Shown piece after piece: positions 39,541 through 48,455 of a stretch of DNA of 64,000 nucleotides (positions within the stretch are counted from its first letter, which is position 1; each line of letters opens with the position of its first letter). Position numbers and translations under genes: made by a program. Where the stretch lies: positions 164,731-228,730 of the forward strand of contig NZ_CP045373.1 of NCBI RefSeq assembly GCF_009363555.1. The letters run 5' to 3'. The notes under the pieces are model-generated. The model was not told the DNA's origin, searched no databases, and saw only the letters and a program-made list of their open reading frames with translations. This DNA is from Sulfitobacter sp. THAF37. Lineage in GTDB: Bacteria > Pseudomonadota > Alphaproteobacteria > Rhodobacterales > Rhodobacteraceae.

Positions 39541-40092
39541 GTGACTGCACAAGTGGAAAAGCAACCGAAGAACGCCTCGCCGAAGATTCTCGGCGCTGCG
39601 CGGGCGATTGCGCTGCGAGAAGGCGCGGGAAAGATCACGATCGACGCCGTCGCTCGGGAATCCGGCCTCAGCAAGGGTGGGGTGTTGTACAACTTCCCCA
39701 CCAAGAAAGCGCTTCTGGCCGGGCTGCTCGACGAAATGCTCGCGGAGCACCGCGAACGTCTGGCGTCGGTCCCGGAAGGGCACAGTTCCCGCACCCTGCG
39801 CGGTCATCTCGAGACAGTTCTGCAAGCCGTAAGCACCGATGATGACCTTTCGATGGCTATTCTCGCGGTTTCGGCGTCGGATCCGAATCTTCTGGACCCG
39901 CTGAGAAGAGAGCTGTCCCGTGATGTCGAGCGCATCCGTTCGGACGCGCAGGACGACACTGCGGCGATGGTTCTTTTTTTGGCGATCCAGGGTCTTCGTT
40001 TCCAGAGGCTTCTTCGCCTCGCGGATGGTGACGACGATCAGCAAGACGCCGCCATCGACAGATTGAAGGACATGATAAATGAGCTTGAATAG
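39541..40092 (+). CDS. TetR/AcrR-family regulator (second of two)
   Basis: 183 residues from GTG 39541; no ATG near the beginning fits better. HTH: ILGAARAIALREGAGKITID, then AVARESGLSKGGVLYNFPTK. The C-terminal domain is short. It overlaps the RND adaptor gene by 14 bp, so regulator and pump are one transcription unit, a common autoregulated layout. The promoter region carries ACCG-N6-CGGT overlapping GACGGTACAG, which is shared with the first TetR promoter, so one of the two proteins may control both. Confidence 0.9.
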   Translation: MTAQVEKQPKNASPKILGAARAIALREGAGKITIDAVARESGLSKGGVLYNFPTKKALLAGLLDEMLAEHRERLASVPEGHSSRTLRGHLETVLQAVSTDDDLSMAILAVSASDPNLLDPLRRELSRDVERIRSDAQDDTAAMVLFLAIQGLRFQRLLRLADGDDDQQDAAIDRLKDMINELE

Positions 40093-41227
40093 AACCAGAT
40101 ACTTCCGAGGAGGTGCCGCTGGATTGGTCGCCCTTCTTCTCGCCATTGTCCTTCTCGTGCAATTCAACCCGGACATCGCATCCAAGGTCTTCGCGCAGAC
40201 TACGGATGAGGTTTCCGGTGCCGATGCGCAAGGGAGCGCCGAGCAAGACATGGCCCAACCGGTCACGGTCGAAGTATCGCGTGCCGAGCTTCGCGATAGC
40301 GATAGGGCGCGCAGCCTGGCAGGCCGCGTGGAGCCCGCCCGGACCGTGGATATTGCCTTTCAGGTTTCGGGTCAGCTTTCCGACCTCGCGGTAGATGCTG
40401 GGACTCGGGTCGAGAAAGGCGATTTAATTGCCGCGCTCGACCCAGTCGATTTCGAATTGGCCGTGGATCGGGCGCAGGCCTCTTTCGACCTCGCAAAATC
40501 CGAATACGATCGTGCGTTGAGTCTGACCGAGAGGGGGGTGGCGACCGACGCCCGACTTGAAACGAACCGCGCGCAGCTTGCTCAGGCAGAAGTCGCCCTG
40601 CGTGAAGCGGAGCGACGCTTGGCTCAAGCCACGATCACCGCGCCCTTCGACGCCATTGTCGCGCGCATCTTTCTGGAGGAGTTTTCGAACGTCACCCCTG
40701 CGGCTCCGATTGCCAGGTTGCAGGACATCAGTGAAATGCGGGTGCGGATTTCGCTGCCCGAGGAACTCGCCGCGATGGCACGGGCCCAGCCCGATGCATT
40801 CAGGGTAACCGCCTCTTTCCCCGCCGTGCCGGGATATGACGCAACTCTGTATCTGCGGAAATTCGTGACCGATGCAGACCCCACAGCCCAAACCTATGAC
40901 GTCGAGTTTGCAATCGAGGGCGCCATCGACCCGAGATTGCTGCCCGGAATGACGGCGAATGTGCGCGTAGCCGCCGCCGCGGAGGGTGCGCAATCGCGGT
41001 TGGTAGTCGTCCCGGTCTCGGCGATCGACACGACGAGCCGGAGCGAGCCGTCCATCTGGCTGTATGACGAGGGGACCGGCCGGGTGTCCCGTAAGACGAT
41101 CCGCCTGGGGCTGCCGAACGACGACGAAATCGTCGTGCTTGAGGGGCTCTCCGGAGACGAACTGGTTGTGTCCGGCGGGTGGTGGCGCCTGAAGGAAAAC
41201 GAAACAGTCGCGGTTCGCGGCCTCTGA
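40079..41227 (+). CDS. RND efflux periplasmic adaptor subunit
   Basis: 382 residues. An N-terminal membrane anchor/signal (about 12-28, AAGLVALLLAIVLLVQF) is followed by an Ala/Asp-rich stretch. The barrel-sandwich hybrid domain is marked by VDIAFQVSGQLSDLAVDAGT and EKGDLIAALDPVDFELAVD, then an alpha-hairpin (about 140-185, DLAKSEYDRALSLTERGV), the closing ITAPFDAIVARI and a C-terminal beta-barrel/MP domain. It links the inner-membrane RND pump to an outer-membrane channel. No outer-membrane protein gene is present, so a TolC encoded elsewhere is needed. The pump gene follows after 27 bp. Confidence 0.92.
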   Translation: MSLNRTRYFRGGAAGLVALLLAIVLLVQFNPDIASKVFAQTTDEVSGADAQGSAEQDMAQPVTVEVSRAELRDSDRARSLAGRVEPARTVDIAFQVSGQLSDLAVDAGTRVEKGDLIAALDPVDFELAVDRAQASFDLAKSEYDRALSLTERGVATDARLETNRAQLAQAEVALREAERRLAQATITAPFDAIVARIFLEEFSNVTPAAPIARLQDISEMRVRISLPEELAAMARAQPDAFRVTASFPAVPGYDATLYLRKFVTDADPTAQTYDVEFAIEGAIDPRLLPGMTANVRVAAAAEGAQSRLVVVPVSAIDTTSRSEPSIWLYDEGTGRVSRKTIRLGLPNDDEIVVLEGLSGDELVVSGGWWRLKENETVAVRGL

Positions 41228-41254
41228 ACGATCCTGGACCGGAAAACCGAAACC

Positions 41255-44200
41255 ATGACAATGAGTATTTCCCGCGCAAGCATCCGACGTCCGGTCGCCG
41301 TTTGGCTGGCAATTATCTTTTGCCTTCTCGGCGGTTTGTGGGGGCTGAACACGGTCGGACGCCTCGAAGACCCGAGTTTCACGCTCAAGACGGCGCTCGT
41401 TTTCGTGCCCTATCCGGGCGCGACGGCGATGGAGGTGGAAGAGGAAGTCACCGATGTCGTGGAAAGCGCACTCCAACAGATGAAGCAGCTCGACCGGGTG
41501 GAATCGAAATCCATGCCGGGCATGGCCCAGATCACGGTCGAGATCGAGATGACCTATGGGCCCGACGAGATTCCGCAGGTCTGGGACGAGATGCGCCGCC
41601 GTATCCGCGACATCGAAGGAGAGCTTCCCTCCGGTGCGCAGTCTCCGATCATCAATGACGATTTCGGCGACGTCTACGGCATGTTCTACGCTGTGACGGC
41701 CGATGGGTTGAGCGCCTCGGAACAGCGAGACCTCGCGACTAAACTGCGGCGCGACCTTGTCACCGTCGACGGGGTGGCCAAGATCGAGGTTCAGGGGCTG
41801 GCTGAAGAGGAGATCATCATTTCGATCCCTTCGGCGCGCCTGACCGAACTGGGCCTGCCACCGGACCAGATCCTCGGTATCATCGCCGACGAAAACCAGG
41901 TTTTCTCCAACGGCGAGATCAGCGAAGGGCTGTCTCGGCTGGGCGTGTCCGTTCCGCCGGGTTATGTCAGCGTCGAGGGCATAGAGGCGCTGCGGCTCGG
42001 CGCCCCCGGAGAGGTCGGGCAGATTGCGCTCTACGACATCGCTCGCGTGGTCCGAGAGGAGACAGAGCGGCCGAGCCAGATCGTGCGTCACAATGGCACG
42101 CGGGCCTTCACCCTCGGGGTCTCGGCGCTCGTGGACCGCAACGTTGTCGAGGTCGGCAGATCGGTCGAGGCACGGCTGGACCAGCTGAAGACCGAATTGC
42201 CGGACGGCGTCGAGATCGTACCGATCTATGAACAGCATAAGGTCGTCGACGAAGCGGTCTCGAGCTTCCTCGTCGGCCTCGGTCAATCCGTGGCCATCGT
42301 CATCGGGGCGCTGATGCTGACCATGGGTTGGCGCGCGGGTTTGGTCGTGGGTGCCACGCTGGGCCTCACGGTTTTTTCCACACTGTTTTTCATGTCTGTC
42401 TTCGGCATCGAGATGGAACGGATCAGTCTCGGGGCTTTGATCATCGCCATGGGCATGCTGGTCGACAATGCCATCGTGATCGCCGAAGGCATGCTGATTG
42501 GCATGGCGCGGGGCAAGTCCGCCGAAGACGCCGCCGCCGATACAGAGACCGCGACAGGGTTTCCCCTGCTTGGGGCCACCGTGATCGGGATCATGGCGTT
42601 TTCGGGCATTGGGCTATCGCCAGACGCCACCGGAGAATTCCTGTTCTCGCTTTTCGCGGTTATCGCGATTTCGTTGCTGATGAGCTGGATCCTCGCCGTA
42701 ACCGTTACACCCTATCTTGGGAAGCTCCTTCTGAAGGCGCCAAGAGACACCTCCAAGGACCCCTATCGCGGCTTAGTCTATTCGGCTTATCGCGGTTTCC
42801 TCTGGATGGCGCTGCGCGCCCGCGTGCTCGTAGTCCTGACGGTCGTCGGAATCACGGTCTGGTCGGTCATGGCCTTCGGCCAAGTCAAGCAGGCTTTCTT
42901 TCCGGCGTCGAACACCCCGATATTCTACGTCGAATTCCAGATGCCACAGGGCACGGACATTCGAGCCACGAATGAAGAAATGGCCCGGCTCGAGGCGATC
43001 ATCTTAGGCGAGGAGATAGTGACGGACGTTACAACGCTTGTCGGGCGAGGGGCCAGCCGCTTCATGCTGACCTACAACCCTGAGCAGGCCGATGCGAGCT
43101 ACGGTCAGCTGATCGTGCGTGCGACCGATGCCACACTCATCCCCGATGTTGCGGCGCGTCTCAATCGCGAACTGCCGGCGCAATTCCCCAATGCTCTTAT
43201 CCGCGTCGAGGAGATCGTCTTCGGTCCGCCTGCCGGGGCCGATGTCGCCGTTCGCTTTTCGGGACCCGATCCGGTAGTCCTCCGGCAGCTATCGGATAAC
43301 GCGCTTGCGATCTTCGACGAGGCCGGCACGATCACAAACCCGCGCACAGACTGGCGACAGCGCGAAATTCTCGTCGAACCCATCGTCGACGAGGCTCGCA
43401 TGCGGTTGGCCGGTGCGACTCGCGGATCGATTTCCGACACCGTGCAATACGGGACCTCGGGCCTGCGGGTCGGCACCCTGCGCGAAGGCGATGCCGAAAT
43501 CCCTATGTATCTGCGGCTTCCCGAGGTCGAGCGCGACGGGCTGGATCGTTTGCGCGATCTCTCCGTCTGGTCGCCGGGTGCAAATGGCTATGTGCCGATG
43601 GCCAACCTCGTCTCCGGCTTTGAGCCCCGCCTCGTCGAGGCCCTTATCCACCGCCGCGACCGTGAGCGTACGATAACGGTCCTCGGCGGTGCAGGCGGCG
43701 ACCTGACAGCAGATGAGGCCTTTCGCAGTGTCCGCTCTGATATCGAAGCCATTCGGCTTCCCGAAGGCTACACGATGGAATGGGGTGGCGAGTTCGAAAG
43801 CGCGGGAGAAGCGCAGGCAAGTCTCGGCAAACAGCTTCCCTTGGGCTTTCTGGTAATGCTGACAATTTCGATCCTGATGTTCAACAAAGTGCGCCAGCCA
43901 CTGATCCTGTGGCTCGTGGTTCCGATGTCGGTCACGGGGATGGTTCTTGGTCTGCTGTTCACTGGGCTACCGTTCACGTTCACGGCGCTTCTCGGCTTCT
44001 TGTCCCTTTCCGGGATGCTGATGAAGAATGCCATTGTGCTGGTGGAAGAAATCGATCAGCAACGCGCCGAAGGTGTCGAGGACTATCAGGCGGTAATCGA
44101 TGGCTCGGTCAGCCGTTTGAGGCCCGTCGTGCTGGCTGCGGGCACAACGATTTTCGGTATGACTCCGCTCATATCAGACGCCTTCTTCGCATCGATGGCT

Positions 44201-44335
44201 GTCACAATCATGGGTGGCCTCGCGTTCGCCTCGATCCTGACACTGGTCGCGGTGCCGGTATTGTATGCGCTGTTCTTCTTGATCAAGCCGCCTAAACAAG
44301 AAAACGCTCCTTCAGGTTCCCCAGCGACAGCCTGA
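41255..44335 (+). CDS. RND-family efflux pump permease (AcrB/MexB-like)
   Basis: 1026 residues. The first membrane helix is near 14-32 (VAVWLAIIFCLLGGLWGLN). Then comes the porter region starting TALVFVPYPGATAMEVEEEV, a helix block at about 335-460 with MGMLVDNAIVIAEGMLIGMA (helix 4 with the proton-relay Asp), and a second porter half. The last helix block carries GFLSLSGMLMKNAIVLVEEI (helix 10 with the relay Lys). The layout is the standard 12-helix trimeric RND pump driven by protons. Size is slightly under the usual AcrB. With the adaptor upstream it exports hydrophobic or toxic compounds; the substrate cannot be inferred. Confidence 0.93.
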   Translation: MTMSISRASIRRPVAVWLAIIFCLLGGLWGLNTVGRLEDPSFTLKTALVFVPYPGATAMEVEEEVTDVVESALQQMKQLDRVESKSMPGMAQITVEIEMTYGPDEIPQVWDEMRRRIRDIEGELPSGAQSPIINDDFGDVYGMFYAVTADGLSASEQRDLATKLRRDLVTVDGVAKIEVQGLAEEEIIISIPSARLTELGLPPDQILGIIADENQVFSNGEISEGLSRLGVSVPPGYVSVEGIEALRLGAPGEVGQIALYDIARVVREETERPSQIVRHNGTRAFTLGVSALVDRNVVEVGRSVEARLDQLKTELPDGVEIVPIYEQHKVVDEAVSSFLVGLGQSVAIVIGALMLTMGWRAGLVVGATLGLTVFSTLFFMSVFGIEMERISLGALIIAMGMLVDNAIVIAEGMLIGMARGKSAEDAAADTETATGFPLLGATVIGIMAFSGIGLSPDATGEFLFSLFAVIAISLLMSWILAVTVTPYLGKLLLKAPRDTSKDPYRGLVYSAYRGFLWMALRARVLVVLTVVGITVWSVMAFGQVKQAFFPASNTPIFYVEFQMPQGTDIRATNEEMARLEAIILGEEIVTDVTTLVGRGASRFMLTYNPEQADASYGQLIVRATDATLIPDVAARLNRELPAQFPNALIRVEEIVFGPPAGADVAVRFSGPDPVVLRQLSDNALAIFDEAGTITNPRTDWRQREILVEPIVDEARMRLAGATRGSISDTVQYGTSGLRVGTLREGDAEIPMYLRLPEVERDGLDRLRDLSVWSPGANGYVPMANLVSGFEPRLVEALIHRRDRERTITVLGGAGGDLTADEAFRSVRSDIEAIRLPEGYTMEWGGEFESAGEAQASLGKQLPLGFLVMLTISILMFNKVRQPLILWLVVPMSVTGMVLGLLFTGLPFTFTALLGFLSLSGMLMKNAIVLVEEIDQQRAEGVEDYQAVIDGSVSRLRPVVLAAGTTIFGMTPLISDAFFASMAVTIMGGLAFASILTLVAVPVLYALFFLIKPPKQENAPSGSPATA

Positions 44336-44347
44336 ACGCAGATGCAG

Positions 44348-44581
44348 TTATAAGCGTTTCTCTGAGCGCCCTCGACCCGTCTTAAGGACGGTGTAGGCAT
44401 GTTCCGTCGCCTCAAGCGCGCCTTCGAGAAAACCGCCGAATGTCGGAGCCACTTCGGTGCCGCCAAAGACGAGCGCTTCGTCCCACAGGCCTGAAAGAAC
44501 GCACGGCAGGCCATAGTTCGGGTGGGCAAAAAAGACAGCGAAACTGCGGCTGGCAGCACGCCAGGCGCACTCCCGCTCCAT
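44348..44581 (-). pseudogene. C-terminal fragment of an FAD-dependent amine oxidase-like gene
   Basis: The minus-strand frame reads SGLWDEALVFGGTEVAPTFG, then GFLEGALEATEHAYTVLK, the C-terminal FAD-binding signature of flavin amine oxidases. Only about 75 residues remain. Its 5' part is replaced by the IS66 fragment that begins 8 bp away. Confidence 0.7.
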
Positions 44582-44588
44582 GGTCTAG

Positions 44589-44960
44589 GCCTTCAAGGCA
44601 TGGACCGAGGCCCAACTGCTACGCATTCCCGGCAAGGACGGTCTCGCGAAGGCCTTCCGCTATGGTCTCAGCTGCTGGCCGTCATTCGAGCTCTTCCTTG
44701 GAGATGGCCGCGTCGGCATCGACGACACCACCGCCGAGCGCGTCATGCGCCCGATCAGCATCGGGCGAAAAAACTGACTTTTTGCAGGCTCCGACAGCGG
44801 TGGCGAAACGCTGTCCCGGGCGATCTCCCTTGTCGAGACAGCCAAGATGAACGGCCACGATCGGCAAGCCTGGCTGGCCGAAATCCTCGACCGCATCCAC
44901 AATCACATGACCAACCCGCTCAACGAACTGCTTTCATGGAACTGGACGCCGATAAACTGA
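44589..44960 (+). pseudogene. IS66-family transposase C-terminal remnant
   Basis: A plus-strand frame reads DGRVGIDDTTAERVMRPISI and GRKN, then a stop codon at 44775 where IS66 transposases have Trp, then LFAGSDSGGETLSRAISLVE and a typical end WLAEILDRIHNHMTNPLNEL. The fragment holds about 124 codons of a much longer transposase and is dead. It marks the junction between the RND locus and the catabolic island. Confidence 0.85.
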
Positions 44961-45032
44961 TCCGCGGTAACAACCGGGCGGTTACGTTTTTGGGGAAGTG
45001 ATTACCTTTGAATCTTGAGGTCCGACTTCGCC

Positions 45033-45061
45033 TTTGCTAGGAATCGAACAACCATTAGAAA
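45033..45061 (+). promoter_or_regulatory. Promoter with degenerate TCTAAC-N4-GTTAGA operator before the first CoA-transferase gene
   Basis: TTTGCT (45033-45038), 17-bp spacer and TAGAAA (45056-45061) form a possible promoter. TCGAACAACCATTAGA at 45044-45059 matches 10 of 12 fixed positions of TCTAACnnnnGTTAGA, overlapping the spacer and -10 as at 47507. Confidence 0.45.
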
Positions 45062-45083
45062 ATTAGCAAAGTCGAAAGTGCAG

Positions 45084-46295
45084 ATGTCTGGACCCCTTGA
45101 TCAACTGAAGATTATAGAACTTGGTCACGTAATTGCCGGACCACTTGCGGCAGCTTTACTCTCGGATTTTGGTGCAGATGTCATCAAGATCGAAGCCCCC
45201 AACCGGACGGATATGATGCGCGACCTTGGACCCAAGGCAGAGGATGGGGTGGGCGTCTGGTGGAAGACTTTGGGCCGTAACAAGAAAACACTAGGCCTGG
45301 ACTGGAAGTCCGACGAGGGCCGGGACATCCTGCGAAAGTTGGTCGAAGATGCCGACGTGCTGATCGAAAATTTCCGACCGGGTGTGCTGGAACGTGCCGG
45401 TGTTGGGCCAGACGTCTTGCACGATTGGAACCCGGACTTGGTTGTCTTGCGGGTTTCAGGTTACGGACAGGACGGTCCGATGCGCGACGTGCCAGCGTTT
45501 GGGCGTGCTGCGGAGGCCATGAGTGGATTAGCGCATCTGACCGGTTTTCCCGACGGGCCGCCGATGCACCCCGGCTTTCCGGCGGCCGACAGCACGACAG
45601 GGCTGATGGGCGCTTTGGGAATCATGATCGCGCTATTTGCTCGCGAAAAGGGCATTGCACGCGGTCAGGTCGTCGATCTTGCGGTGTTCGAGGCGTTGCT
45701 TCGGTTGATGGACTATCCTGTTCCCGCATTGACGGGCGCGAACCTCTCGCCGCGGCGCAATGGGCTGCGCCAGCCGATGGACTTTGCTCCGGGGGGGATG
45801 TTCCGAACGTCCGATGGGGTGTGGCTGACCGTTTCCGCAGGGAGCGCGGAAACCGCGCACCGACTGTTGCGGGCAGTCGGCGGGGACGCCCTTGCCGATG
45901 ATCCGCGGTTTGCGACACTCGGCGAGATGTCGCAGCACATGACGGTGGTCTTTGACGCGATCAATGATTTCGTCACGCAGCACACGGCTAAGGAAGTGGA
46001 GGCGGTATTCGCCCGCCATGATGCCGTTGCCTCGCGTGTGTTGAGTGTCGAGGAAATCGCGACGAACGAGCAGATACGCCATCGCGGGGATATCGTGTCG
46101 GTCGCTGGCGAACAGACTCAGGTCATTGGTCCGGTCCCTCATCTCAGCGCGACGCCCGGTCAGCTTCGTTGGCTGGGACGACCGCCTGGCGCAGACAGCC
46201 AAAGCATTCTGCGTGATCTTGGTTTTGACGATGAGCGGATCGCTGCCCTATGTGAGGCTGGGCTCGTAAGATTGGAAAGAGGGCGCGCGCTATGA
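45084..46295 (+). CDS. CaiB/BaiF (family III) CoA-transferase 1
   Basis: 403 residues from ATG 45084. Family III hallmarks are DQLKIIELGHVIAGPLAAAL at the start, DVIKIEAPNRTDMMRDLG, LVEDADVLIENFRPGVLERA and the catalytic aspartate in PAADSTTGLMGALG near residue 171. These enzymes move CoA between an acyl-CoA and a free carboxylic acid. The next gene, an acyl-CoA dehydrogenase, overlaps by 4 bp (ATGA). An operator like those of other promoters in this island lies 25 bp upstream. The substrate is not inferable from sequence; it is one of three such genes in 19 kb. Confidence 0.9.
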   Translation: MSGPLDQLKIIELGHVIAGPLAAALLSDFGADVIKIEAPNRTDMMRDLGPKAEDGVGVWWKTLGRNKKTLGLDWKSDEGRDILRKLVEDADVLIENFRPGVLERAGVGPDVLHDWNPDLVVLRVSGYGQDGPMRDVPAFGRAAEAMSGLAHLTGFPDGPPMHPGFPAADSTTGLMGALGIMIALFAREKGIARGQVVDLAVFEALLRLMDYPVPALTGANLSPRRNGLRQPMDFAPGGMFRTSDGVWLTVSAGSAETAHRLLRAVGGDALADDPRFATLGEMSQHMTVVFDAINDFVTQHTAKEVEAVFARHDAVASRVLSVEEIATNEQIRHRGDIVSVAGEQTQVIGPVPHLSATPGQLRWLGRPPGADSQSILRDLGFDDERIAALCEAGLVRLERGRAL

Positions 46296-47458
46296 CATTT
46301 CGATTGACCGCCGACCAACAAGAGATTCGCGACCAGGTTCTGCGGATTTGCGCAAGGTTCGACGACGACTATTGGCTGGATCGGGATCGCAACGGTGGTT
46401 TTCCCCATGAACTGCACAGGGCAATGGCCGATGGCGCCTGGCTGGGTATCGCCATGCCAGAAGCTGTCGGCGGCGCTGGTCTGGGGATCACCGAGGCGAC
46501 CATAATGATGCAGGCAATCGCCGAGTCGGGGGCCGGCGCAAGCGGAGCCTCGGCCATCCACATGAACATTTTCGGGCTCAACCCGGTGGTGAAGTTTGGG
46601 ACCGATGAGCAGCGCGCGCGTATGCTTGGCCCTCTAATAGCAGGCGATGAAAAGGCCTGTTTCGCCGTGACCGAACCGACGACGGGGCTGGATACCACAA
46701 AGCTGAAGACCATGGCGGTGCGGCGGGGGGACAGATATGTCGTGCACGGACAAAAAGTCTGGATTTCTACCGCGCAGGTGGCAGACAAGATGTTGCTTCT
46801 GGCCAGAACAACGCGGCTTGAGGATGTGAGCAGCCCGACCGAAGGGCTGAGCCTGTTCTATACAGATCTCGACCGAAATTTCGTTGACGTGCGAGAGATC
46901 GAAAAGATGGGTCGAAAGGCTGTCGATTCGAACGAAGTCTTCATCGATGGATTGCCGATTCCGGCTGAGGACCTGATCGGGGAGGAGGGCAAAGGCTTTA
47001 GGCAAATTTTGCACGGGTTGAATCCCGAACGCATCCTGGTGGCCGGTGAATGCATCGGTATTGCGCGCAACGCACTGGCGCGAGCGGCGCATTATGCAAA
47101 CGAACGTGTGATTTTTGACCGCCCGATCGGCCAAAATCAGGGTGTTCAGCATCCACTCGCCAAAGCCTGGGCGCGAGTGGAATCTGCCAATCTCATGGTG
47201 ATGCACGCTGCAGCCCTCTACGATGCGGGAGAACCCTGCGGCGTCGAGGCGAACGCCGCCAAGCTTTTGGCCGCCGACGCCGCGGTCGAGGCGACCGAAG
47301 CCGCGCAAATTACGTTTGGCGGATTCGGATATGCTAAGGAATATCACGTGGAGCGACTGGTACGTGAAGCTCTGCTGTTCCGCATCGTACCGGTGACACC
47401 GCAGATGCTTCTGTCGTTCATAGCAGAAAAAGCCCTTGGACTTCCAAAGTCTTACTGA
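46292..47458 (+). CDS. Acyl-CoA dehydrogenase family protein (atypical C-terminus)
   Basis: 388 residues, coupled to the CoA-transferase by a 4-bp overlap. It has the acyl-CoA dehydrogenase fold: FAVTEPTTGLDTTKLKTMAV (flavin-binding middle domain), GQKVWISTAQVADKMLLLAR, EKMGRKAVDSNEVFIDG and the helical end QITFGGFGYAKEYHVERLVR. The usual catalytic-base motif near the end (GT-S/N-E) is absent: the sequence instead reads FRIVPVTPQMLLSFIAEKAL. This may be a subfamily with the base elsewhere or a different oxidation chemistry. Electrons would pass to the ETF encoded at 58.3-60.0 kb. Confidence 0.88.
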   Translation: MTFRLTADQQEIRDQVLRICARFDDDYWLDRDRNGGFPHELHRAMADGAWLGIAMPEAVGGAGLGITEATIMMQAIAESGAGASGASAIHMNIFGLNPVVKFGTDEQRARMLGPLIAGDEKACFAVTEPTTGLDTTKLKTMAVRRGDRYVVHGQKVWISTAQVADKMLLLARTTRLEDVSSPTEGLSLFYTDLDRNFVDVREIEKMGRKAVDSNEVFIDGLPIPAEDLIGEEGKGFRQILHGLNPERILVAGECIGIARNALARAAHYANERVIFDRPIGQNQGVQHPLAKAWARVESANLMVMHAAALYDAGEPCGVEANAAKLLAADAAVEATEAAQITFGGFGYAKEYHVERLVREALLFRIVPVTPQMLLSFIAEKALGLPKSY

Positions 47459-47495
47459 TCGGAGATAACGGGCGGGGCTGGTGGGAAAAGTTGTC

Positions 47496-47524
47496 TTGAC
47501 CAATTTTCTAACGCCCGTTAGATT
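47496..47524 (+). promoter_or_regulatory. Promoter with TCTAACGCCCGTTAGA operator before the SDR/transporter genes
   Basis: TTGACC (47496-47501), 17 bp and TAGATT (47519-47524) form a good promoter. The 16-bp palindrome TCTAAC-GCCC-GTTAGA at 47507-47522 covers spacer and -10, so a bound repressor would block polymerase. Matching sites are found at 45044, 60110 and 63720. Confidence 0.65.
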
Positions 47525-47563
47525 ACTGGCAGCTGCCCCTAATGGGGAATGGGAGGAGGCGTC

Positions 47564-48418
47564 ATGAATAAGACGCAGTTTGGGTCTTCGAGGGAGGACC
47601 TATCAAAACGTGCAACCGTTTACGCAAGCGGTTTATTCACCGGCAAAGTCGTTGTGGTGACCGGGGCCGGAGGCGGATTGGGGCTGGCAATTGCGACCTT
47701 GTTCGCAAGGCTCGGGGCCAATCTGGCGATCAATGGACGCAACGAAGAGAAACTGGCTTTGGCCAAGGAGTTTCTTGAAAGTTTCGGGGGCGAAGTTTTC
47801 GCTGTGCCTATGACCATCCGGGAGCCTGAGCAGGTCGAGGATTTTGTCGCCAAGACGAACCAGGAGTTCGGGGCGATTGACGTATTGGTGAACAATGCTG
47901 GGGGTCAGTTTCCGCAAGCAGCGTTGGAGTTTAGTCCAAAGGGCTGGAATGCGGTCATAGACACCAACCTGAACGGCACGTGGTGGATGATGCAATCCAC
48001 GGCGCGCCACTGGGTTGCCAACAAGCAATCGGGCTCCATCGTCAACATCGTGGCCGATATCTGGCGCGGCATGCCCGGCATCGCGCATACCTGTGCGGCC
48101 CGGGCAGGGGTAGTTTACCTGTCCAAGTCGGTTGCGGTGGAGTGGGCCCCGCACGGTATCCGAGTGAACTGCGTGGCGCCGGGTTGCTGCGAAAGCAACG
48201 GTTTCGGGAACTACCCTCCGGAGGGTTCTGCGACCTTTCAGGACTCCAACCCGATGCGGCACGCCGGGGACGAATGGGATGTCGCTGAAGGGGTTGTCTA
48301 TATGGCGGCGAATTCAGGGAAATTCGTAACCGGAGAAGTTCTGAACATCGACGGTGGGCAGCAATTGTGGGGGGATCCATGGCCAACGGGGCGGCCGGAC
48401 TACTTCCGGATTACCTGA
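47564..48418 (+). CDS. SDR-family oxidoreductase, dienoyl-CoA reductase-like
   Basis: 284 residues from ATG 47564 behind GGGAGGAGG. The Rossmann motif GKVVVVTGAGGGLGLAIATL is followed by DVLVNNAGGQFPQA. The expected YxxxK is replaced: the segment reads GIAHTCAARAGVVYLSKSVA, like 2,4-dienoyl-CoA reductases (HxxxxK type) but with Arg at the Lys position. AVEWAPHGIRVNCVAPG and EVLNIDGGQQLWG complete the fold. A reductase of unsaturated CoA esters fits the context. It is preceded by a repressor-type promoter and followed after 37 bp by livG, so it may head the transporter operon. Confidence 0.85.
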   Translation: MNKTQFGSSREDLSKRATVYASGLFTGKVVVVTGAGGGLGLAIATLFARLGANLAINGRNEEKLALAKEFLESFGGEVFAVPMTIREPEQVEDFVAKTNQEFGAIDVLVNNAGGQFPQAALEFSPKGWNAVIDTNLNGTWWMMQSTARHWVANKQSGSIVNIVADIWRGMPGIAHTCAARAGVVYLSKSVAVEWAPHGIRVNCVAPGCCESNGFGNYPPEGSATFQDSNPMRHAGDEWDVAEGVVYMAANSGKFVTGEVLNIDGGQQLWGDPWPTGRPDYFRIT

Positions 48419-48455
48419 TGTTGGCCGTGAACCTTAGGGGGACAATGATATCTAG

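Noticed and set aside
40424..42286. Long 620-codon minus-strand frame
   Set aside because: It is antisense to the RND adaptor and pump genes; GC-rich codons commonly leave such open antisense frames.
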